From positions 90,176-154,175 of the forward strand of contig JAKEKT010000091.1 of NCBI GenBank assembly GCA_021495925.1: a stretch of DNA of 64,000 nucleotides, read 5' to 3'. The notes beneath the pieces were generated by a model that saw only the letters and a list, made by a program, of their open reading frames with translations, was not told where the DNA came from and did not search any database. The stretch comes from Diplodia intermedia (lineage: Eukaryota > Ascomycota > Dothideomycetes > Botryosphaeriales > Botryosphaeriaceae). This document shows, piece by piece, positions 1 to 11,337 of this stretch (within the stretch, counting starts at the first letter, position 1; each line of letters opens with the position of its first letter). The position numbers and the translations under genes were made by a program.

Positions 1-1412
1 GGTCGTGCTCATCGGGCGCGACGTGAAATCGAGTTCAGCTGCAGTGTGGAATGTGTCGCAGGAGAGAGTGGAGCCGGAAACGGTGTGTTGAGCGCGGGTG
101 CGGCGCTTTGTCGCGACCGGGTGATGGTAAAAGGCACGCGAAGCTCTGAGCTTGGACGCCCCGCCAAGCACCAACTCCGCGGCCCCAGCCACATTTTCCA
201 TACTGGGAAACAATCGCTTCCTCATTTCACCTCACTTCGCGTCACCCATGAATTCTCCGTTCACAATGATGTCGCCTAATATGCTGAGTACCTAGTGTTT
301 GTATTAGACCCGAGTGGTCTACCTCACGGGATTTTTTATTTTTTTTTAAAAAGAAACCAGGGCTGCTCAGTCACACTACATTGCTCCATTTGGAGGGAAA
401 GTGAGATCATATGCTTACACCTTAGCTTTGAGTACACCAACGAGAATAAAAGTACACTGGTAGTGATGCGAACAAGCATTCATTACGAACAGTAATATTG
501 GACACATGAAATTTGAATCGCATAACTTGACAATGGCTCAAGATTTGATGAGTAAGAAGACCGAGATTGATATTAAGTACCACGACGCCCTGTTGTCACT
601 GTAGCACCACATCTACCAGTGTTTAATAGTTAGATCGAATCCATACCACACACTCCATCAGCCCCGTGCTCGTCTGCGCCACTCCCAAAAACACCAAACA
701 AAAGCTCGAAAGCTCGCTCGAACGCTGGACAGGAAGTAAGAGAAGTGAGGTTCATCCGAAATGAGGAAAATAGTGCCGGGATAGAAGCAAGTGCGCGAAC
801 AAGAAGCAATTTTTATCCCCCAGACTCCTCTCCGACCGAGATACCCATAGGTTCCCGTAGAGTAGATAGCCAGAAAAAAACAAAGACGAACCGGAACTTT
901 CAACCGGTAGATAGTAGAACAGTTTGCTTGCGCAATCCTGATGCGAATGTGCCATGCGGTGCGGATCTAGTAATCCAGCAGTAGGCTCGAGCCATCCCAC
1001 CAACTCCTACGCTTACCGAAAGAGCATGATTGTTCCCAAAGAGAAAGGAGAAAATGGCAGCCGCGTAACGAGCTGCTGGCAGCTTTTCGCAGAACAACAA
1101 ACATTGTTCAGACATTTCCACCCAGAGACCCAGAGAAGCACGCTAATGCAGAACCTTTGCCCAAAGTCGTTGAAGTCGTAGTCAGTCCGAGGAGGCGACC
1201 CCAGATCAATGCCGAGAAATCGCGAATGTAGGACGTCACTGCTAATCGGTCATGTCGGCGTCATAATTATACAGGACATTCGAGGAAACGCTGTCGTGAA
1301 TTTCGTCAAACACGGGACTCGTCGCGCGAGAAAGAGGCCGAACCAAAGGACGTTCCGACCTGGATATAGAAAGCTTGCGGTAGAGTTGAAACCCTCAATA
1401 CTGAGCTGGCGC
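1..1412. other. intergenic, no gene recognised
   Basis: The stretch holds only short open frames on both strands, the longest about 80-110 codons, and none resembles a known protein or shows paired splice sites in frame. It lies beyond the 3' end of the minus-strand DUF2841 gene, so its right part probably holds that gene's 3' UTR. The region around 295-640 is AT-richer than the neighbouring genes. I see no RNA gene or repeat in it. Confidence 0.5.
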
Positions 1413-3659
1413 CTATCCGTGGTAAGAGCCGTTCATGTTGTACTGTATGTTTGGATGACTCAACGACCCGGTTCGGAAAGTGTTACTGTACGGCGGCTCG
1501 TCATAAGTACTCGATTGGCTCCGTATCCCCGGCATTATGGACATGGCACCTGACACGGCCAGAGGCTGACCCATCGCAGGGGATGCTGCCGAGATGCCGC
1601 CAACCTGAGGGCCGGGGCTGTAGTTGTGTTGGGGCGAGAGTTGAGGGTTGCTGCCGAATGAAAAGTTGACGGCGCCAGGGAAGTTTGTACTGGATGGGGT
1701 GGCGTAGGAGGTGTTGGAGCTTTGTGCTAGCGAGGCGGTTGATGAGGGGGAGAAGGACGAATTGGACTGAACCGTTCGCCAGTCGTTGTAATTCGAGGGC
1801 TGGCTGACGTAGCTTGGGTCCCGGCTCATTGGATAGGTAGGGTTGTCCACGTAGTTCGAAGGTTGTTTCGCATCAAAGCCATACCTGTCGTCGTACATCT
1901 GTGGAGGCATCATGGACGCTTGCTGGTACGCGGGTTGCAAGTCGCTTGCATCAGAAAATGGCTTTCCGACTGGCGGCACATAGCCTCGGAATTCGTTGTT
2001 GCCCGCAGGGAAGAAGTTGTTCACCTGCTGCGGCGAGGGATCCGGAAGGCCGTTGGGTTGGGAGTAGTCCCAACCCTGATTCTCGATCTCTAAAGCCCTC
2101 GTCGACTGGACCAGGTCTTCTTGCTCTTGACCATGTTGCGACTTGTGGACATCCTGGACTTCTTGAGTATCGACAGAAGAATCCTGGCGCTGTCGTTTGC
2201 GCGATGAGCCGGTACTGGCCTTCTTGTTTTGGAGAGCGTGCTTAGGGTAGCACTTCATGCTGACCATGGTGTCACCGTCTGACATGATAGGTTAGCTTCT
2301 CTGGTAGACTCGCAATAAACAACGATCAGCCAACTCACCACAGCCATCAGTGACGTAGTCAGACCAGGACTGTGCAAGCATGTAGATGTCGTTCAAGAAC
2401 AAATCGCGCTTTCCCTTTCGGTCGTCACCATTGTGGTTGTCTTGATCGAACTGTAGGACACAGTCCTTGGTGGAGTGCACCAAGAGGTCAATGCCTCCCT
2501 CCTTCTGGGCTTGGTGTAACAGGATGTGGACACCGAGGACGAGCCGTTCTGTCCGCTTGCATTAGCCTCAGTGACACAACATTAAGGCGCCCGCTTATCG
2601 TCGCTTACCGGGTTTCCTGAGATGGTCAGGCTCCTTGTGCCGGACTTCATCCATGGTTCCACATTCGGGATGCGGCATCGACCTCCACCAATCTTCGTGA
2701 GCCGTCGGCCACCACGGGGGAGCAGCCGGGCCATCTTTGGGTTTGGAGCGCTTCTTTTGACCGGTCTTCTCCGGATCCTGCCTCTTCTTCTTGTCGCTAC
2801 CGACATAGGGATAATTCGACTGCTTCTTGGGCTCGATTGCCCTGATCCATGCCTTGAGAATTACCTTGCACGCAAGCTGTTGCATTTGATCGAGACGACG
2901 GCCCAGGATATCGAGCACCTGGGAGCGGTCCTCAATGGGAAAGCGCACGACCTGCTGCTCCTCGGGTTCGATGTCGGCGCCGACAGCGTCGGACCAGTCC
3001 TCGTTTTCATCGTCGTCGTCCTCGGCGAGACTCTGGTTGCGTGAGGTGGAGCGTTGGCGCTTGCGCGAGCGGGGGGGCTCGGCCGCCGGGCTCTTGATCT
3101 TGACCTTTGATTTTTCTTGCTGGTTGCGCACACGCTGATTGGACTGCGACAGACTCGCACGGCGGCTCTCATCGGAGTCGGTCGTCACTTGACTCGCGAC
3201 TTCGACCCACTCCGATTGTGCGGGCTCGTCGCTAGCTGTGGCACGGTCAGCAAGGGCTCGTCATCTGTGCGGCCGGCTTCGGCGGCTCGTGCGGGACACC
3301 AACCGTAGACCTGCGGGCCACCGCGGACAAACTGGGGCGGCAGGCTCTCGACCTGCGAGACGAGGGCGCGCCACTGCGGCGTGCGGGCCAGCTGCGGACG
3401 GACGTAGTCGAACTTCTCGGAGGGCAAGACGAAGGCGTCGCCCCGGTCGTCCAGGCCGACGACGACAAAGGCGTGGGCGGCGATGTTGCAGTCGCGGCGA
3501 AGGGTATGGGCGAGGGCGCGCGACGGCGATGGGGCCTAGCGATTAGGGTTAGCGGGGCCGTTTGCTGGCTGGCTGGCTGGGAAATGCGGGGTATTGGTGA
3601 GGGCTGATACGCACGGGCGCCGTTCGCGGTTGTTGAGAGCTAACGCTCTGGGAGCTCAT
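1413..3659 (-). CDS. YDR124W-like / DUF2841 domain protein
   Basis: Five exons: 3659-3615, 3535-3304, 3235-2609, 2548-2339 and 2278-1413. All junctions keep frame and give 659 aa. The family-typical core spans roughly residues 20-370. It includes LRRDCNIAAHAFVVVGLDD, the stretch CKVILKAWIRAIEPKKQ near exon 3, a PPWWP motif and HKEPDHLRKPE across the exon 3/4 join. This matches the fungal YDR124W-like helical-bundle family (DUF2841), members of which lie in the hrmA-associated cluster of Aspergillus fumigatus. Molecular function is unknown; basic and acidic patches near residues 110-170 suggest a nuclear protein, which is inference. The C-terminal ~260 residues are rich in Q, N, S, Y and P and look disordered. 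An upstream in-frame ATG at 3776 would add 39 residues; I chose 3659 because the extra segment has no conserved feature that I can see. Confidence 0.85.
3561..3580. repeat. short (GGCT)n tetranucleotide run
   Basis: About four tandem GGCT units lie inside intron 1 (3536-3614) of the DUF2841 gene. The tract is too short to be more than a minor simple repeat, and it does not affect the predicted splice sites. Confidence 0.7.
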
Positions 3660-3776
3660 CCTGCTCGCCGCTGCTGCTGGAGGTGTGGCATCGAGCTTTG
3701 TTTTGGAGCTGGGCTGCGGATGCCATTTTGCGCTTCCGGCAGGCGCCAGCCTGCACTCGGCCGGGTACTGGACCAT

Positions 3777-5827
3777 CGTAGCGGAGCGGCGCAAGAGGTC
3801 GAGGGCTTGTTGTTAAGCGGGTCGTCGATGCAAGCCAGCTCAGCACGAGCGTGCTCTAAGCCCAAACAGTGCGCGTTCTCCGCGACTCGTCGCATGCACC
3901 GAGGCCGCGGGTTCTGGCATCGCAGGTGTTAGTCGCGGGCGCTATCGCTGGTCAAGACTGGAAACATGGTTGACGGGACGGCGGGCGGGAGTGCCTGGAA
4001 GAGGGGACAAGAAACGGCTCGGAAGCAGCGCCCAACTTAAATACCAGCCGCCTTATCGGCGTGCGGATGCGGCTGCAATTGAGGGCCGGCCTACCTGAGA
4101 AGCGTAGCGTCCCGTGCCTGGCCGCGACGGGAGTACTAGCAGCGGTCGTCGCTTGGCGGCAGATCGTGGGCAATCAAGCGCTGAGGGCGAGCGCGGAGTC
4201 TGCGGAGAGAAATGGATGCGGACGGTGCTGGATCGCCACCAGCCTGAGTAGTGCTGGCACACACTGGCCGACAGCAGCGGCCTATCCGAGGCGGCGCGCG
4301 GGCGATCGGAGAGCGCGGCTGCTGCTGGTACGACCACAGGCGCGTGGCAGCTGATCTGGCGGGGAGCGAGCGAGCGCAGTGGTAAGGCCGCGAGACGGAG
4401 CGCTGGGAGGTGAGATGGTGCTGCACGTGGGCGACTATTGGCGGAGCACTGTGCCGCGCGACACAACAAGATCGATGAGAGGCGTGATGAAACGGACGAG
4501 ACGATTGGCGACGTTCGGGAGAGCTCCTCGCACAGCCTGGCCGGCGCCGGGCTGGTATAAGAAGGCCGCGGGACCATGCCATCCGCCCTCCAGCAGCAGC
4601 AGCCCAGCGACCCCCGCGGCACCCCCCCGGGCGAGCGCAGACGAGGCGAGGCAGCGTGCGTGCGCGGTGCTACAAAACGAAAGAAAATTGCCAGGCCCTG
4701 TGGGGAGCGGCAAGAAGTGGCCGCCGGTGCTGGGGGCGCGGCCGGGGCGGGTCGGCGCCGCAGGCGAGCGAGCATCGATCTCGCGCTGTCGAGATTGCCG
4801 GCCGCCAGCGGTGTGTGTGGGCGCGCACGCAGCATGATGAAACCCGGCGAACCCTGGCCTTGGCAACGTTCTGGGAGCCGTCGCGGACAGCCCGTTCGGA
4901 GGCGTCAGCGCGATCAAAGCGGGCGGCGATGCTGCGGAGAGGCCGGGGGGAGCCAGGTGGAGATCATCGGAACGCGCTTCCGCTGCCGCCGATTGCGTCT
5001 TGCGACACCTGGCCGCAGAACTCCACCGACCGGGGAAGGGCCAAAATAATGAATCTTGCGCGGCGGCGGCAGATCTGATGAGACCCATCGCATCGAGATA
5101 GACACGCAGCGCTCGAGATCGTAGTGCCCGCGCGATCTCACTCGCCCACAGAGCCTGCGCGCTAGCGTGACACCGCGCGCCGGACCGCTCGACTGCTTCC
5201 GCGCTGCCCCATACCGCCGCGCAGGACGGCCGGCCGTTTGATGCACGCTCTGCCGTCGCAGCCACCACACGCACCAGACCCTCGCCGTCCGCTGCCCCTT
5301 CGCCCAATTTGCCCCAGAATAGCAGACCGCCACGACTCGCGTACCTGGCCTGCCGCGGGCCGCCCGCTCGACTAGCACCAAAGCATCGAGTCTACCAGGG
5401 CGCTCAGCCCTAGGAGCCGCCGTCCGCCCTCCCCGCAAAAGCAATGCGGATGCGCTTGAGAGGAGAAGCGAGGCCAGCCGGGCCCCCGAAACGTGCAAGC
5501 AGCGGCAAACGGCGGCGGGCGGCGGGCGTGACGGGCGCGACTGGCCCGGGCCACTCGCTCTGGGTTGAGAGCCCTGCACACGTCGATGCAGCAGCGCGAT
5601 GCGCCCCTGCTCACCACTTTCCCTTCTCAGCCCACTACATATTAGTGCTTTGGTACCCTATCCACCTACGTACAGCCATTCGCCGTCCCCCGTGCCTGCC
5701 GCCCGGCTTTGGCACACTCGCATCCCCGGGCGGCCTGGCCCGCTGGCAGCGGCTTCCCGTTGGCCATCAGCAGCTCTCGCTTGACCGACGCGCAACCGCT
5801 AACCGGGCTGCTGGGCATTCTAGCATC
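3777..5827. other. 2 kb GC-rich intergenic region
   Basis: This stretch separates the DUF2841 start from the ABC transporter stop, so it is the DUF2841 promoter plus the transporter 3' UTR. Open frames of 150-290 codons occur on both strands and overlap each other. Their translations are low-complexity Ala/Arg/Pro/Ser strings without recognisable domains, as expected by chance in very GC-rich DNA. A TATAAG-like sequence stands near 4555 and a short CAG run near 4598. I call no gene here. Confidence 0.5.
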
Positions 5828-8800
5828 TCACTGCGGTGCCACCGTCTCCACCGCGCCCAACAGGTTCGCCTCCTTGACCAGCTCGTAGAAAAGACCCTTG
5901 CGCCGCACCAGCTCTGCCGGCGTGTCGAATTCGGCCACCTCGCCCTTGTCAAGCACCACGATCCGGTCCGAATCGAGGATCGTGTTGATCCGGTGCGCAA
6001 TCGTAATAATTGTCCGATTGCTAAAAACGGGGCTGCGCAGCGTCGTCTGGAGCATTGCATCCGTCTCGACGTCGACCGCCGCCTGCATTTTCCCGCAACC
6101 CTCCGTTAGCCGAGACTCGTTTGAAGGATATGACATGACAGCGCATCAACTCACCGTTGCCTCGTCCAGCACCAGGATGTTGCTCGGGGCGAGCAGCGCG
6201 CGCGCCAGGGACACCAGCTGTCGCTGGCCCTGGCTGAGATTCGACCCTCCCTCGTGTATCTGCGCATCCAGTCTCCCGGGCATGCTCGCCACATAGTCCT
6301 TGAGTCGCGCGTGATCCAGTGCGCTCCACAACTCTGTATCATCGTGGACGTGGCCTGGGTCTAGGTTGTCCCGGACCGTGCCCTCGAATAGCGCGGCGTC
6401 CTGCGGGATGATGGCGAGCCGACGCCGCAGATCGAGAAGGCCGATGGTGCTTGTGTTCAGGTCGTCGATGCTCACACAGCCGTCTGTCGGCTCAATGATG
6501 CGGAAGAGAGCAAGGGTCAGCGAACTCTTCCCTGCACCCGTGCGACCAACCACGCCAATCTTCTCCCGTGCCTTGACGTCCAGGTTGATGTTTTTCAGCA
6601 CCAGGTCCAGACCGGGTCTGTATCTGGTGCTAAAGTCGTTGAATTTCACCGCGCCGTTGGACGGCCACGCGATCGGCGGCCTCTTCTTGGAAATGATCTC
6701 GGGCGCCTCGCTCGGCAAGCGAGCGTACTCCAACACACGTTCCACAGAGACGATATTTGTCTCAACCTCCACCGTCTGCCGGACGATCCAATTGAGTGAT
6801 TGGGTGATCTGCAGCGCGTAAGACATGGCCAAACCCACCATACCGGCGGACAGGCCGCTGCCCGTCGACACAGAGACAATGGCAAAGCCTGCGGATGCCA
6901 GGATGATGATTGAACCAATGAACTCGAGCCGGACCGCCAGCCAGCGGTTAGCATTGATGGAGGGGAAGTAGGCCCGCAGATTGGCGTCCACGCGCCACTC
7001 GTTTTCCTGGGCGAAACGGCCCTGCTGCCGATAAGCACGGATGGTGGAAATCCCACTAAGTGATTCCTGGAAGTGCGCGTAGATGGGGCTCTTGCTGACG
7101 CTGTCCAGGCGTTTGAGCTCTCGCGAGGTGCGCAGGTAGTACCGCTGGATGTACAGGTACAATCCCCCGAGTGGAATGATCAAGACAATAAAGATGGGCG
7201 TCGATGCCGAGATGACCGCAAGGGTGAACGCAGCTGTTGATCGTTAGCCACATGGAGAAGCTGGAGGCTGGTTGCATGTGAAGGCTCACCTCTTGCTGAA
7301 TTGACGAAGAGCATGTTGAAGGTGCGCCTGTGAGGTTTGTTAGCAACATTGTACGAGCGGGAAGACCCCTGTTGTTGGCGGCTAGACTTACGCCAGAACC
7401 TCGTCCACGCGATAGATGTCACTGCCGGTAATGTTAGCTGCAAGCCAGAGGATTCGGCAAACAAATCTGGGATGTGTCTGGGCTATGCATGTGGTGCAGC
7501 GTGCAGCAACCCCGCTCGTAATGCACCACTCGCATGCAGGCGGTGCGCTTTCGTCCGGTTGCAGATTCGTAGAATCTCAACTTACCTGGAAAACCGATTC
7601 AGGATACGACCTGCCGGCGTCGTCTCGAAGAAGCTCATTGGCGATCTGAAGATTGCGAAAGCCATCCTCTCATGCAGCTTGCGGGATGCCTACAGGCGAG
7701 ATGTCAGCTGCGCGATCTCTCTGCCAGAAACGGACCCGGCCGCGGCCACTTACCTCGATAGAGCAGAAGATCCACAGAATCAGGGTCTGAACGACTACAA
7801 GTGCAGCGGAGCCAAACCCAAAAGCAAAATAGATGCCGATGTACTTGCCCACGTTGCGATTCCCGCCGTACTCGCCATTGACCTCGGACCACTGCTTCAG
7901 CCAGACACTGCCGCCTGAGCCCCTGTTAGCACGATCCGGCTGAAGATCGATAAGAGTGACGCAACGTACCAATTTGAGCCATTTGCGCGCCGACGAGAGT
8001 CAGCAGGTAGATCGCGACTGCGATCAGGTTGCTGGTCCTTGCGTACTCCGCATAGACGCTCCATTTGACCTTGCCCTGTTCCGAGAACTCCTTTGTCTGC
8101 TTGCTCTTCAAGCCTGCGCCTTCTTCATCCGTAAGCTTGCCACGAGGGCCACGGAAGCTCGCAGTGCTGGCACGACGCAGCTCAAGGCCGGTGTGCTTGC
8201 GGCCCGTGCCGCCAGCCGGCCGGATTGGAGCCAGTTGCCCAACGCCCTCTTGCGCCTCCTCAGTCTCAAGTTGTTCGTCGGATCCTGTGCCAAGGCCATA
8301 CACCGTTCCGGATTCGTCACTGCTTCCCATCTCACCCTCGTCCTCGGAGTCCTCATTGTGTGCCGTGCGAATGAGGTTCGCAATTTCTCCCTTCATCGCC
8401 ATCAATTGCTCGTAGGTGCCGTGCTCGATGATCTTGCCCTCGCGCAGAAGGTGGACGTAGTTCGCTTCCATAAGTACAGGGATCGAGTTGGTAGCCAGAA
8501 CACGGGTTCGACTCGCGAGCAGGCCGTGCGGTCCGAGGACGTTATCGATGATGTGCCTGCCCACGTGCTGGTCTACAGCAGAAAGAACATCATCAAGAAG
8601 GTAGATATCAGCTCGGGCGTAAACAGCTCTGGCCAACGTCAAGCGTGCCTTTTGACCTCCAGAAAGTGAAATACCACGCTCTCCAACTTCCGTTTGATCT
8701 CCGTCGGGAAGGGATGCGAAGTCGTCGATGAGCGCGCAAGCTTTAACAGTACGATCATAGAAGTGCGGGTCCCACCGGTAACCGAAGACGATGTTCTCCC

Positions 8801-10996
8801 TGACAGACGCGTTCATGACCCACGCCTGCTGCGCCACATACGCTGTCTTGCCCTTCACTACTACGATGCCCTTGACTTTCCAGAGATCGCCGAGCATGGA
8901 TTGCAGGAACGACGACTTTCCAGCTCCGACCCGACCAACAACGCAAGTCAGTTCCCCCCTCCTCGCAGTGAAGTTGATGTCCTGTAGAGCGAGCCTCGAC
9001 TCGGATTTGTTCCAGGTGAAAGTGCCATCCCTAATCCGGACGCTTTCTTCTCCATCCTCGTCCACCGGCGGCTCGTGGAGGACTGCATCCTCTTGAAGTT
9101 CTTCGGCCAGCAAATAGCTGGTAAGACGCGCGACAGCGACGCTAGCTTCGATTATGGAGGTAATGACCATTGGCAGGATTGAGAGAGGGAAGGTCAACAG
9201 GTTGAAAAGCGTCAAGGCGGGGAAAACGATATCGGTGGTCAGCGGCCGGTCGGTCGTCAGGACAAACACAGCGAAGGTAGAGCAGGACACTAGGAAAGGA
9301 GTCGTGGACCAAGTAAAGTTGGCGAATGCCTGGGCAGCGCCAATCTTCCTAAGGGTCTTGAGTTCCTGGTCGTTGCGGATGAAGTTGAGTTTGTTCAAGA
9401 AAGCCGTGGTCCAAGCATAGAGCTTGATGGACTTCATGTTATTCAGGATCTCGGTCATCAGCCTGGTCCTGGCGTCTTTGTTCTTCATCTGCTTCTTCTG
9501 CAGAGTCTTCATGATGCGGGCGATGAAACCGTTAACAGGAATCATAATGATCATGGCGCCGACACCGGCCAACATGCTCAATCCCACAAGCTTGTAGAGC
9601 GAGAACATGCAGAGGACGATCTGGAAAGGGGCGGACCAAAGCTGGATGCCGAATTGCGTTAGGTCTTGAAGACGCTGGGTATCCACAGCCATGTAGTTCA
9701 CAATGTCGCCGGTGGACTTGGCCGCACGTCCCTCGTTCGAGAGACGCAGAGCCTTGCCATAGATCGCGGCAGTGAGCGAGGATTTGACGCGCATGCCAGT
9801 CTCGAAAGCCCTTTGGAAGTACTGATGGAGACAAGCCGTCTGGGAGACTGACACGGCAAACATTGCAAGAGCAATAGCTGCACCGCGAATGGGCGGTTCG
9901 GGGTCGTCCGTCCGATAGGAATCGACAAACCTGATCAGCAGACGGAGGAGCTGCGGCTGAACAAAGGCTAGGACATCGCTGCCGCACTTGATCATGGCAC
10001 CTCTCAAGTAGGGGGCGCCAAAGGCCTTGCCCATAGCAATCCATAGAGAAGGATGGCTCTTCTTCTCCAGCTCGTGATGCCAGACCTCGGTGAACCTCTC
10101 CACGGTCGCCTCAGTAGTGTCCCGCTTCCTCAGATTCCACAGATCATCCTGCGTCAGGAAGTTCTTGTAGCCGTACTTCATCATCGGCGTCATCCAGCTA
10201 AAGGTGAGAACGGAGAAGATGTCGGCATACTCAAACGGGCATTCGTCCTCGTCGCCGAGCGCATCGTAGGCGCTGAGCTGCTTTGGGACCAGCCATTCGA
10301 GCACGAATTCGGCCAAAGCCAGTCCCACACTCACGCAAAACGTCACAAAGTAGGCCACGTGGGTCTTGTAGAGGTTCTGAGAAACGAGGGAGCGCAGCTT
10401 GACGCCGTAGGCGAGGAGTAGAAGCAGCCAGTAGAACAAGGCGACACCATTGGCATTCCGCGACCGGTAGTGTTCGAGGTACTGGATGTAGAAAATGACG
10501 CCGAACGAAACGATGGTGATTACGGTCGTCCAGAACCTAAAATCGCCGGCCCAGATGTGCTTGTAGTATTCGATCTGCAAAGCGGCCTGCAGGGCGTGGG
10601 TGGCAACGAGGCCGACGATGAGGGACTGCGCGCAGACACAGAGGTTAGGCCAGAGGCAGCGGCAGATGCTGTCAGGGAAGCCAGGGAACTCACCAGCTTC
10701 GCATAGAAGTGCCAATTCCTCCGCACAGGCTGCGGGGCGCATTTGCGCAGGAGGTAGTACACCGCCGCACCGCCGCCCAGGATCCCAAACACCACGGCAA
10801 CCGTCGTTATCCACACATCGAGGAAACAGCTCGTCAGGTCCCAGCGATAGCGGCTCACCGGCCCCCAGCCCTCCGGATCACCGCATAGTGGCTGGTGCCT
10901 GGACGGGTCGGCCGCCAGAAAGCCCACGAAGGCGGCGGCGTCGGAGGGTGCGTTCGGGGACAGTAGCGGCGACTGTGCAGCGTCGGAGATGTGCAT
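5828..10996 (-). CDS. ABCC-type (Ycf1/MRP-like) vacuolar ABC transporter
   Basis: Eight exons: 10996-10694, 10625-7970, 7914-7754, 7689-7586, 7421-7392, 7327-7290, 7233-6155 and 6082-5828. They give 1541 aa, close to yeast Ycf1 (1515). An N-terminal TMD0 of several membrane segments precedes two TMD-NBD units. NBD1 near residue 655 has Walker A GRVGAGKS, signature LSGGQ and LLDDVLSAVD. NBD2 near residue 1325 has Walker A GRTGAGKS, signature LSQGQ, LVLDEAT and the H-loop IAHR. NBD1 has D instead of E after its Walker B, as is usual in ABCC proteins. Family members pump glutathione, glucuronide or metal conjugates, and fungal ones act mostly at the vacuole; the substrate here is inferred only by class. 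Bpt1- or Ybt1-like assignment is possible. Exons 5 and 6 are only 30 and 38 nt long. The next gene upstream lies in the same orientation. Confidence 0.93.
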
Positions 10997-11337
10997 TGAA
11001 GCTGTCGCTGCACGGAGCGGTCGAAGAGTCCACGGGTCCACGCTGCGCAGAGAGGGCGGATGGGGGGAGGGGGGAGGTTGAGAGGATGTGTAAGCAGGAC
11101 CAACGCCCGGGGCCGACCTTTTAGAAGGCGAAGAAGAACCAACGGGACGGTCGGGCTTTGAGACGTCACTCAGGTAAGCGGATAAGCTCCACGGATCGCC
11201 CCAAGGCATTAGCTCGCCAAGCCACCCACTCTTCCGGAGTTAGCTTCGGCGATACCTGCGCGAGATCGCGACGCTGGCCGGGCTTGCCTGCATTAATCTA
11301 TCCGTACATGCGAGCACCATGGCTGCTGACTATTATC
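10997..11337. promoter_or_regulatory. intergenic, ABC transporter upstream region
   Basis: This 341-bp gap lies between the ABC transporter start and the 3' end of the ubiquitin-interaction gene, both on minus. It contains a G-rich tract on plus at about 11058-11077, which reads as a C/T-rich tract on the transporter's sense strand 60-80 bp upstream of its ATG. Pyrimidine-rich tracts near transcription starts are common in filamentous fungi. I identify no specific factor site. Confidence 0.5.

Noticed and set aside
3538..3552. TTAGGGTTAG, like two telomere repeat units
   Set aside because: It lies at the acceptor end of intron 1 of the DUF2841 gene and is under two units long, with the branch point and acceptor explaining it. 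There is no array.
4053..5579. Overlapping minus-strand frames of 220-290 codons
   Set aside because: Translations are Ala/Arg/Pro/Ser strings in very GC-rich DNA, with equally long frames on plus. No domain, no consistent splice sites.
8500..8520. GGTTCGAC sequence resembling a tRNA B box
   Set aside because: Inside the ABC transporter coding region, with no A box at proper distance and no cloverleaf.
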